Origin: Cadophora sp. MPI-SDFR-AT-0126
Lineage: Eukaryota > Ascomycota > Leotiomycetes > Helotiales > Ploettnerulaceae
Length of the DNA: 64,000 nt
Direction of reading: 5' to 3'
Assembly: GCA_020747065.1 (NCBI GenBank)
Contig: JAGMVK010000021.1
Span: 124,001-188,000 of the forward strand
The notes beneath the pieces are model-generated. The model made no database searches. It saw only the letters and a program-made list of their open reading frames with translations, and had not been told where the DNA came from. The position numbers and the translations under genes are program-made. Each line of letters starts with the position of its first letter. Position 1 is the stretch's first letter. Shown here in pieces: positions 11,822 through 21,461 of this stretch.

Positions 11822-14217
11822 ATGTCGCAAGACACGGGTCTTTTCTCCGTGCGACGGCCCCGAGAGGTAAGTTGCGCCGCAGAAATACTTGCGCGAATCT
11901 CTTCTCTGCCCGCTCAAGCAATACTTCCAATCTCACATACTGATAAATATGTAGACCCTCGGTGGCATCAATTATAATTCTAGCATTCCTCAGCCCGCTT
12001 CTGCGATGAAGCGTTCAAACTCCATGTCTGGGTCCAACATGAACGCGCCATTCAGTCATGTACGATCAATCTCTGGATCTCGCACCTCATTGGCACCACC
12101 TCGCCCGAACCAGCCCCAGTTCCAGCGATCATCCTCTGGTACAAATCTAGCAGAAATGGGAACATCATCGGTGAAGCGCACTTCATTCCAAAACACCAGC
12201 AGCAGAAAGAGCTTCGCGCCAGGTACGACTGGACGATCGTCAGCGGAAAGCGTGGAGCGTAGAAGCAGTGCATATAAGTCAAGAAGCTCCACGAGTGGAC
12301 CTATGGGACACCAAAGTTTCTTTCAACAAGCACCACAGCCAGCAGGTGTACCAAAGGACCCTCGTCCTCTCAGAGATCGTACATACCAGGCCAAAATCGG
12401 TCAAGAACTCTTGGACTACATGGCTGCGAACAATTTCGAGATGGAAATGAAGCATCCGCTCTCACAGAATATCATCAAGTCGCCTACCCAGAAGGACTTT
12501 AATTTCATGTTTCAGTGGCTCTACCATCGCATCGATCCTAGCTATCGATTCCAGAAGGCTATGGATCAAGAAGTCCTCCCCATTTTGATCCAGCTTAGAT
12601 ATCCCTACCATAAGATGATTACAAAAAGTTCTCTCACAGCTTGTGGATCAGCAAATTCCTGGCACATTTTCCTAGGACTACTTCACTGGATGATGCAGCT
12701 TTCCCAAATGCTGGATGGTTATGCCGCAAATCAGTATGATGACGCCTGTGCCGAGACGGGTGTGGATGTCAGTGGTGATAGAATTATCTTCGGCTTCCTG
12801 AGCGGTGCATATCGAGATTGGCTTTCCATGGACGAAGAAGCTGGAGACGAGGACCAGGACAGAGTACTGGCACCACATGTTGAAGCCATGGCACAGGAAT
12901 TCGACCGATCAAACTCAAAATACCTCGACGAATTGCAAATTCTAGAAGGCGAGCATTTGCGCCTTCAAAAGGAAATCGAGCTACTCGAGAGATCTGGATC
13001 GGATGTCGCTGTCCTGGACCGGAACTTCAAGATCATGGAAGAGGACAAGGTCAAATTCGAGGAATTTGATAGTCGCATGAACCAGAAATCTGAGAAGTAT
13101 GAATCTCGGATCGAGTTCCTCCAGGGAGAACTGGATAAGGTCATGGTTGAGCTGAAGGAAGCTGATGAGGAACGAGCAAACCTTCAGAAAGCTGTTGATG
13201 ATCAGGGAATCAGTATGGCTGATATCGATCGCATGACTGTCGAGAGAGAACGTCTACAGAAAGGTATCGAGTCAACCTCGCAGCGATTGGAGGAAGCAAA
13301 GAAAAAGGTTTCAGAGAAAGAAGGCGAGGCAAGTCGAAAGCTTGAAGATCTTGAACGCATGGTCGACAAGTACAACAGCCTTGGCTATCAAATCGGTCTC
13401 ATCCCAGCAACAGCAGCAAACGCCAAGGGGAAGAACTACGAACTTCAAGTCACTGCCAATGAGGGACCAAACTTTTCCTCTTCGCAGATGGGCGCGTCTG
13501 GAAGTGGTAATGCCGACAGCGACCGCCTCCTCGCAGATCCTGTCACTGGATATCAGCCAGCACACATCCTCAATCTCGATCTCCGTGGTCAGATCAAGGC
13601 TAGCTTCTTGAGCTTGCGAAAGGAGATTTCCGAGAGACGTACTGTGGCAATGGATGAGATGATGAAACACCATGATCTGCTCGACGGGATCAAGGAGGCT
13701 ATTGAAGATAAGCGAGGCGAAGTTGAGGCTCTTGAGCACCGTGTTCGGGCAGCAGAAGAAGAGTATGAGAAGACAAAAGAGGTAAGTAATACCACCTTGC
13801 CCATGCAGAATGTAAAATTTAACACTCCTAGGTCACTACCACTCAAAAGATTGCTTCTGATACCCAGATCGAGAAGATGGAGAAGGAGCTGGCAAAGATG
13901 CGGGCTGGTCTCACTGAATCAGTCCAACTCATGGAACAGCGTGAGATGAACACCAACATTGAGTGAGTGATGAAAACATCAATAGCGGAATTAGACTAAC
14001 GTATGCCAGGTATGAACAACTCACTCTCAAGGCAAATGCTCTTCGTGAAGAACTGCACACGGAAATCGAGAAGATGTTGAACGACATCATCAAATTCAAG
14101 GTTCACATCCAAAAGAACCTAGAAGACTACGAGGGCTTCGTCGTTGACGAGGTAGAGCATGAGCTGGGCGGTGACGATGAAGGACGAGAAGATACCCAGG
14201 ATGTTGACATGAGATGA
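11822..14217 (+). CDS. NDC80: Kinetochore protein Ndc80/Hec1
   Basis: Core microtubule-binding subunit of the outer-kinetochore NDC80 complex (Ndc80-Nuf2-Spc24-Spc25). Exons 11822-11866, 11955-13781, 13832-13962 and 14010-14217 give 736 aa. A basic, Ser/Arg-rich disordered N-terminal tail (to about residue 150) is the usual Aurora-B-regulated region. It is followed by the calponin-homology-like head (about 150-290), in which [11 protein letters not shown] and the [14 protein letters not shown] block are typical of the HEC family. Long coiled coil then runs from about 310 to 715, with a break near residue 500-560 where the Ndc80 loop is expected. The C-terminus is acidic. Spacing, length and order all fit full-length fungal Ndc80. 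Confidence 0.97.
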
Positions 14218-14864
14218 GTATGTGCCTGATAGTGGTTGTTTCTGCTTCGGGGAGCCTTTGGAATGGGATGTGCACATGGGTCCCGACTATTGGACATATT
14301 GGTGCGTATTACAGGGCGTTTGTGACCAAGATACCGTAGATGAATGAGGATGGAGGAGTTTGGTTGTTGGGAGGGGGAGTTGGGTAATGAACACGAATGA
14401 ATTGCATGTCACACATAATTTTCGGAACTTTGAGACCTCCTGGCATGATTCCATGATACGGACGATTAACATGCTACATTCCAGAGCCCACAAAGAAATT
14501 CAAACCAACCTAGATCTAGATCAGCATCCATAGCCCAACAAAAAGGAGGACATATCATTCAAGTCACGTGCACAGTGGTCTGAGGTGGCTTGCTGCGTCC
14601 AATAGATCTCCACGTCTTGTCTTGCGATCTCTTCTCCTCACGCCCGTCCTCTGTGTTTCAATCTGCACATCACAACCCATCGCATCGCACATCGCAGCAA
14701 ACATACTTGCTACCCTCATTGTGCGCAACGGCGACCTTATCGACCGTATCTACTAGCGCCGCGACAAAGTAATAGATATCCTGCTCTGCCCCGTCGCGCT
14801 CTCTGTTCCTCTTCGCCACCTCTCCAGCCTTCGCTGAACCCCACAACACATCAATAGCCTCACG
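14218..14864. other. Intergenic region NDC80 to SR-protein gene
   Basis: Tandem genes on the plus strand are separated by 647 bp. A CACGTG E-box core is present at 14565-14570, about 300 bp before the next ATG, followed by CT-rich sequence likely to be the promoter and leader. No coding exon was found. Confidence 0.5.
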
Positions 14865-16444
14865 ATGACTGAAGTATCATCCACCAGGTTGTACCTGGGC
14901 AACCTCCCTCGCAGTGGTCAGTACTATCGACGCGACTGCTTCCTGATCGTACCCAGCTTATGCGCCCGTCCGAATCATTGCTAATTCCATCACAGCTACC
15001 AAGGCCGACGTCGAAGCGCACTTCAATACCCATGGCACTGGAGAGATCACCGAGATCAAGCTCATGAATGGCTTTGGATTCATCGAGTACAAGGATGCGA
15101 TGGATGCCCGCGATGTGGTTCCCGGTATGGCCGCATCAACAACTTCAAGGCTCGATCATATAACTTACTCCTCGTGTAGCCTTCCATGGCTCGGACTTCA
15201 TGGGTGAGCGCTTGACTGTTCAGTTTGCTCGTGGTACGCGCAACCGTGATACCTTCGCCAACACCGAGCGTACTGCTCCGCGTCCAAGACGTACTCCTCA
15301 TCGCATGCAAATCTCTGGACTTCCAGGTGAGACCAGCTGGCAGGTCTGTTACCCCCGTTCCTTCATCCGGACTCTTGGATCTGAAAGAATAATGCTATTT
15401 GGACTCTGCGCAACATGAACATGATATTTGGACGCCTTCATTGTACAGACCTTCGGCAGCAGAGTTATTAGTCAGTCCTGGCCAGCATCACGCCCTGCGT
15501 TGTTGATCAGAACCATGCAGCGTGCTAGTGCATTTGCCTGAGCAGCTTTGGACTTGTTGGACTTCTCTCTCCATCTTCTGGCCTTTCTTATCCTGTTTCG
15601 ACTTCTTTCTGCTATTGTATCTTGATGCCCATTGCATAACTGGATAGCGATCACTTTGCGCAGGATGGAGCTCAGCCGTTGGACCATGTACCTATCTCGG
15701 GAACTGTTTGGATGGCAACAACTACTACTACCTTGGCGTTTGTACACCAACCTGCCGGGATATCGACTTACATGGATCTGGATATAGGACCTAAAAGACT
15801 TCGCCCGTCAGTCCAGCCTCGATGTCGTCTACTCTGAGACTGGTCGCGACCGTGATGGCAAAGGGTATGATGAGTTCACTTTTTCCATTGGGCATTGGCT
15901 GATATCATAATAGGAGCTTCGTCGAGTTTGAGACTGCTGCGGACCTCAAGACTGCTGTAGAGAAGCTTGACGGCCGCGAGTTCAAGGGAGTTCGTGTCAC
16001 CTGTGTCGCTGATGTATGCCTTCATCGTATCTCGCAATGACTTTGTCTAATCGTCCACAGACTCAACCGGATATTCCACGCGACTCTCGAGCTCGATCCC
16101 GATCCCCGATTCCCCGCCGAGCCCACCCTGGTGATGAGTACGATCGTCGTGGCCCATCCCGTGGATACAGCCCGCGACGCGATGGTGGTTATCGCGATAG
16201 AAGCCCTCCTCGCCGGGGCTACTATGATGATGACCGACGTGGATACCGCTCTCCCCCCAGAGCCCGGGGACCAGTTGATGACTACCCACCTCCACGTGGT
16301 CGATTCGAGGACCCTTACCGCCGTGACTACCCACCTGATCCATATGTCAATGGCAGAGCTCCGTATGATCGTCCTCCTCCAAGAGACTATCCTCCAAGAG
16401 ATGCTCCTTATGATTATGAGCGACCACCCCGCCGTTACTGGTAA
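14865..16444 (+). CDS. Two-RRM SR-type pre-mRNA splicing factor
   Basis: RNA-binding splicing regulator resembling S. pombe Srp2 and fungal SRSF-like proteins. Exons 14865-14916, 14996-15124, 15180-15343, 15788-15864, 15914-16013 and 16061-16444 give 301 aa. RRM1 starts at once (RLYLGNLPR as RNP2; GFGFIEYKD as RNP1). RRM2 begins with MQISGLPGETSWQDLKDF and has SFVEFETAADL. The tail is rich in Arg, Ser, Tyr, Asp and Pro, with RS and RGY repeats. Intron 3 is 444 nt, several times longer than any other intron of the gene, as often seen where SR genes autoregulate by alternative splicing. The stop codon TAA lies inside a GTAAG donor-like sequence; splicing to an acceptor before 16503 would replace the last residue by a ten-residue tail. 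Confidence 0.9.
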
Positions 16445-16847
16445 GAATTACTTCGTCACTCTCTTCCATACTTTGCTAATATGACGTAGATTTCAACTTC
16501 AGGAGCGGACGATACGTTTTGAATGCTTAAAGATGGCTGCAACCTAACTTCTAAGCATTTCAAATCGTATAAGGAACGACTGCAATGTGGACAAACGAAT
16601 CTTCTCACACTGACGTCTCGTCTCTTTCCTTCTCCAAAAGTAAACTCATTTTTTGCGGATCTTCGAACACCGGACAATGTACAACACGATGAGGTCAACT
16701 TTATGATCGATTCATCAGGAATGTACTCCATAGGAATAGGGAAAATTGCTCTTGCTAAATGAAATTCATGATTTGTGATTAATGCTGTACAATGCCTGGT
16801 GATCAAGCTCTGAGTGCTATTATAGTTTTCCTCCTAGTACCAAAACT
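16445..16847. other. Convergent 3' region, SR factor and Fmp30-like genes
   Basis: 3' untranslated regions of two convergent genes. A possible alternative terminal exon of the SR-factor gene lies at about 16503-16532. Nothing else is supported. Confidence 0.45.
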
Positions 16848-18251
16848 TTAAAAGTCTCTGCTCTCTCCAATATCACAAACATCAAAGACTCCCGTCTCAG
16901 GCAATCCTTTCCATTTCATAGCCTGCTTCAGAAGTTGGGGCGGCTCCAGCACATCCTCCGAAGTCAATACCCATGTACCCCAATGAATACCCATAGCTCT
17001 CTTGCACTTCGTATCGATGAAGATATTCACGCTATCGAATGGGTTCGCGTGCATCGAACTCATGATAAATCGCGGATCATAAGCACCGATCGGAATAAGA
17101 CCCAAATCAAACGGTCCTCTCAAATGACCGATCTGTTTGAACGCCGGGCAATGCGGCAGATCCTTGTACTCCTCTCCGTAGTCGTCGACGCCTTTAGGCA
17201 GTTCAGGCACATGTCGATATCCAGTGTCGCCGCCGAACCAGACACTCTTCCCGCCGGACTCGACGGCCCATGAGCACCATAACGTTGCGCCTTTGTCGAA
17301 TGCTGTTCTCGCAGATGTATGCTGGCATGGTAGACATGATATCCTGGCTTTGATATCTGAACTTTCTGATTTCGGGTTCGTGGTTTCTGAGGCTGTGGAA
17401 ATGCGCTTCTCGCCTGTGCTGGGGGAAAGTGTGATATCAACATCATTCCACCAATCCATCTCCTCGACATTCTTGATCCCACACTCATGGAACCACTTCT
17501 TCAATCCCAATCCGACGAGGAAATGCGCATTCGGGTGCGCCTCGTGGATCTTCATAACAGACGGATGCGACAGGTGGTCGTAATGGCTATGTGAGATAAC
17601 GACGAGGTCTACGACAGGTAGGTCTTTGATGTGGCATGGTGGTTCAGTGTAGCGTTTCGGGCCCATGAAGGAGAAGGGACTGCAGCGGTCTTCGAAGACG
17701 GGGTCGAAGAGGACGCGGAGGCCGCTGGGGAATTCGACGTAGTAGCAGGCGTGGCCTAGCCATGTTGCGCGGAGGGAGGAGGATGCTGTGCGCGAGGGGA
17801 GGAAGGTTGGCTCGATTACAGTGACGGTTGGGGGGGTTGTGTCGGGAAATTTCCATTTGCCTGTTATTCTGCGCCTAGGGCGGTAAAAGTTAGCTGGATT
17901 CATTCAATTCACACATATTTCATTCCGAGTCATTTTGAGGGTTGTTGAGAAGAGAGGGAGAAGTAAGTACCAGATCAAAGTCCCTCCAATGGCCAAGGGA
18001 TTGAAGTCTACCCAACTCGGCCACGGATTAATGAAGCCCTTCCCATCTTTCGCATGATGCGCCTTGGTCGCAGAATCCTCAGGAACAGCACCCAAAGCCT
18101 TTGGACTGCTCACCGAGGCAGCATAGATCACAGCAGCCGTCAAGCCTCCGGACATAGCTCTCGTCACAATCTGGTTCTGGTGCGGGGGAGCAGAAGCTGG
18201 CGCTGTTTTCAATGGACGACGCCTTAATAGAGATCGAAAAAAAGAGCGCAT
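16848..18251 (-). CDS. Mitochondrial NAPE-PLD/Fmp30-like metallo-beta-lactamase hydrolase
   Basis: Exons 17971-18251 and 16848-17874 give 435 aa. The start MRSFFRSLLRRRPLK is basic and free of acidic residues, a typical mitochondrial presequence. A possible membrane segment follows at about residue 36-50. The metallo-beta-lactamase fold is shown by HSHYDH (about residues 189-194), WLGHACYYVEF, FGGDTGY, IPIGAYDPRFIMSSMHANP and MGIHWGTW. This order is that of N-acyl-phosphatidylethanolamine phospholipase D and its yeast mitochondrial relative Fmp30. The expected reaction is hydrolysis of N-acyl-PE to N-acylethanolamine and phosphatidic acid, with two zinc ions; the substrate is inferred from the family. 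The intron contains an in-frame ATG at 17903 that could start a form lacking the presequence. Confidence 0.88.
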
Positions 18252-19099
18252 TGAGAGTATTGAGAAATGGAGAAGGGAATGAGAGGCAAATTGGAATCTT
18301 TATACTGTAAAGAATGAGGCTGGCATTACTTTGCATTGCTGCAAGGTAGTGGTAGGTTGAAGCCATGCGTATCCATCCTAGGGCGGAGTTAGGGATTTGG
18401 CTTTCCCATCCACTCAGTCGGACGGACATGCACCACAGCGGAGAACCGGCTTTCGGGCCAATGCGAAGAACCGCTTTCCCTTTGTACCACTTGGTTTTGG
18501 AGTGTAAGTGGAGGGTTCAGGCGGTGTCTTACGCTTTATTCGTTGTATGTCAAAGGAGGCTTGATGCTAGTAGATGAATGGTCGTCAGCCAGCTGCAGGG
18601 CCAAGGTCGAGTCGTCATTCCTCGGAGCCTCGAGAATTTTGGCGAGAGCGAATCCGAAGCTTTGACGTGCAAAGCTACAAGACACATATCGGAGGACCTG
18701 CAGAACAAGACAGAGTTTCTATTGGGTATTTCTATCTAAGAGACCATTTCTGAGGCCACTGAATCCCCAAAGGGGGTAACCACCTGGTAGTCAATTGCAA
18801 ATAAGTCCGAATCACAGCATTGAATTAATGAGTGGAGAACAAATGAACAGAGGTGGCTCTACTTCCGTTACTCAACTTCTCTTAACTTCTCATGCTATTG
18901 AGACCCCCATCTTCTCTAAATTCAACCCAAAGTCATGGAATGCAAAGATGATCATCCAATGACTCTTGACTTTGTACCCGTAAAGCGGAATCCAGTCCAC
19001 ACCCAGGGCCCAAGCTCTTACCCCTCGTAAGTATCCAAATAAGAAAATTTTCATCATCTCGATCCTTGTTTACAAGGCCAAAAACAAGGGCTTGATGCA

Positions 19100-19177
19100 G
19101 GTTGCTTGGTGTAATGGTTAGCACATCAGATTCTGACAGGAGATTCTGGGGATATTGGTTCGATTCCTATAGTGACC
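19100..19177 (+). tRNA. tRNA-Gln (anticodon CUG) with apparent 7-nt intron
   Basis: The sequence folds as a tRNA. The acceptor stem 19100-19106 pairs with 19171-19177, including two G-U pairs. The D arm GTG...CAC is at 19109-19124, and anticodon stem TCAGA (19126-19130) pairs with TCTGG (19145-19149). The T loop TTCGATT is at 19159-19165. Anticodon CTG lies at 19133-19135. To close the anticodon stem, seven nucleotides (19137-19143) must be removed exactly after position 37, the canonical nuclear tRNA intron site. The D arm is that of fungal tRNA-Gln, and the B box GGTTCGATTCC (19157-19167) is perfect. A TTTTT run near 19194 can end Pol III transcription. The T stem has one T-T mismatch, so a decaying copy is possible. 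Confidence 0.72.
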
Positions 19178-20634
19178 TTCTTGGTCTTGTGCTTTTTGTT
19201 TTGTTGTTGCGTTTTCCCTTGTTTGCTGGCGGGTCGATAATTTGTGCAGTGAGTGAAGGGTTTTTTTCTTTTGCCGTAAGCGAGTGCTAGGCGAAAGCAA
19301 ACAACACCTGCTTTTGCTTAAGATGAAGAGGGCATGTTGAATTCAAAAATTGCCAATACAACTCAGAAGGCTACATGACGATGCAAACAAGAGAGATCTC
19401 GTCAAAAAAAAAAAAAAACAAGGGTGGTCACGATGGTAGTAAAGTGAAATGAACGCGGAGCAAGTATGGTTATGGATAATAACGAGAATTCGGTGGACGA
19501 AGGATCCTTCAGTATACTTCCAGAGAACAAGGAAATGCGATTCGTGCAGTACGTCCAAGTAGATTGGATTGGTGGATCCAGCTATCAAGAGTACCCAAGG
19601 GACATGAGAGGACCAAAGACGCCAGCCCTACGAGCCGATGAAACGTTAACGGGAAAGAAGGGATTGAAGTAACTAGCAGAGCCATCCACCAGACCGAAAC
19701 AGAAACCGACTCGAAAGGCGGTGAAGAAGTTGAATATGAAATGAGATCACGTAGCTGTGTTTCTTTGTCTGAAAGCAATTTGATGACATGTAACATAGCT
19801 GACATCGAGTCGGTAATAAGGACCTCTACCTCACAACCAGACAAAAGTGATCAGGAAAGCCAGATGCTGTTTATGAGGGCCATTGAGTACATATCTCTCA
19901 TCATGGGATATGTTTCAGTCTTCTGATGGATTGTTCTTTGGTTCCGAGCTTAACTTTTCCACAACCTCGACAACGCCATCACCTTCTCCTTGCTCTCAGT
20001 TGGAGGACTGAAGCAACAAGCAAGCAAGCGACTATGAATGACAGCCCTGAGAAACCTGTGTTTTGATCATGCCTCATACCAAAACGGACCATGTTGGCTC
20101 TTGGATTATCAAGTAGGAAGTAGACGTGATGGTTCCTTACCATTGAGTTTCTCTTCGATGCATTGCAGCTAAACCTTGTGGCAGGCGTGCATAGCAAACG
20201 GACACCAGAAGTTTGAGAAAAACGAGGCTGATCTAGCCTTCAAAACATTATGTTCTGGTGAGATAAATTTAAACTTCAAGTTTCATCTTCATTCTGATTC
20301 GACTTGTCAATTTTACTCTCGATATCATGCTTACCCTTCCTGCCTCATCGTCTTCTTCTATCCTATGTATCCGATTGAAGGGGCCCAATTCTACTGTAGA
20401 TTTCCAATGGCATGATGAGCATTTGAATAGTAAGCGACAGCTTGAAGTCTCACCTATGTATCTTTCTAAGTGTGTAGGTGAAAGTCACGACTACAAAATA
20501 CGGTTCTCTCGCTAACCGGATTTTGAACTAAAAACAAATAAATAGTCAAAAGTCAATATACCGCGCACACACGGCATCAGAGTTCTAGTATTGATTCATC
20601 CAAAACTTGAGATTCAAAAACAAAACCCCATTGT

Positions 20635-21275
20635 CTAGAACAGCAAAACTCCGAGACCGATCGCGATGAGGCGGATGAATCCGACCGAGAAGCGACCAGT
20701 CTGTTGGAAATCATAAGCTTGTTATGATTTTAGAGAAGCATCACCGTGACGAAGATCGTGGGTGTTTTTAGATGTACAAGATATTCTTACTTGGTTAGAT
20801 GTAGTGGCTAAAGCTCTGGGCCGAAACTCATCTGCCCTGTGTAGAAATTCACGTTACACTCATTCACCTTTGTCTATTGGATTTCATGCATTGGAGATGA
20901 ATAACAAAGGCTTTTCCCCGAGGCTTATTTCAATTCAATAGCGTCTTTCAGCAGCTGCAGCCTGAAATTCGCACGTCAATGTAGTGTTGTATAAGTCCAG
21001 GCAGGAAAGGGTTTGGAGGAGTCGTCACCGTCGAGAATGCCGGGGAGCATATCGAGGCTAGGTCCTAGTCGACCATTGAAGCTATGGCTGCATCTAGGAG
21101 ACAAGATAGATGAATGGAAGCTAGGAAACATGGAATAAAGAGCACCTGAGGGGATAGGGTGGATTTGCAGGAACCTGCTTTTCGAGCCGCTTATACACCA
21201 AAGGAAACGTATGACTGACGTGGAGGATTGAGTAAATGCCAATCTAAAGAGCGATGGAGGAGGCAAAGACGACAT
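20635..21275 (-). other. Tentative small multi-exon gene with hydrophobic C-terminal tail
   Basis: On the minus strand, 20791-20836 and 20635-20700 are joined by a good GT-AG intron. They read ADEFRPRALATTSNQ followed by TGRFSVGFIRLIAIGLGVLL and a final F, then stop: a membrane-anchor-like end. Upstream, from an ATG at 21275, short exon-like pieces can be strung together with GT-AG introns to reach a reading ending ILDAAERR near 20942. The junction between that piece and the ADEF exon has no GT donor; the reading instead meets a stop after one more residue. The model is therefore not closed. It could be a real small tail-anchored protein with an odd or alternative junction, a decayed gene, or chance. 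Confidence 0.25.
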
Positions 21276-21461
21276 TGAATCGACAATACATGCGTAACCA
21301 AAAAGTTGGTTATCAAGAAAGTATTGGTGGCTGTATCTACCGCCCGACCTATCTATCTACAGCTTGAACTGACGCACCTAAGAACGCCATGAAATGCATG
21401 TATGCCTTCAGCACAACCCGTATCCCAAAACCCTACGCCAATGCTAAAACGCAATGCATAA

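Larger units (their letters stand above)
18252..21461. other. Gene-poor region with tRNA-Gln
   Basis: Apart from the tRNA-Gln and the tentative small gene reported separately, no coding sequence is supported. An adenine run lies at about 19404-19418. Upstream of the Fmp30-like start the sequence is ordinary promoter-like DNA. The region is AT-richer than its flanks by eye, with no terminal repeats or transposase-like frames. Confidence 0.5.

Noticed and set aside
20976..21275. Unspliced 99-aa minus-strand frame near 21 kb as a gene by itself
   Set aside because: No family features, and plausible splice sites interrupt it. Kept only as part of a tentative small gene.
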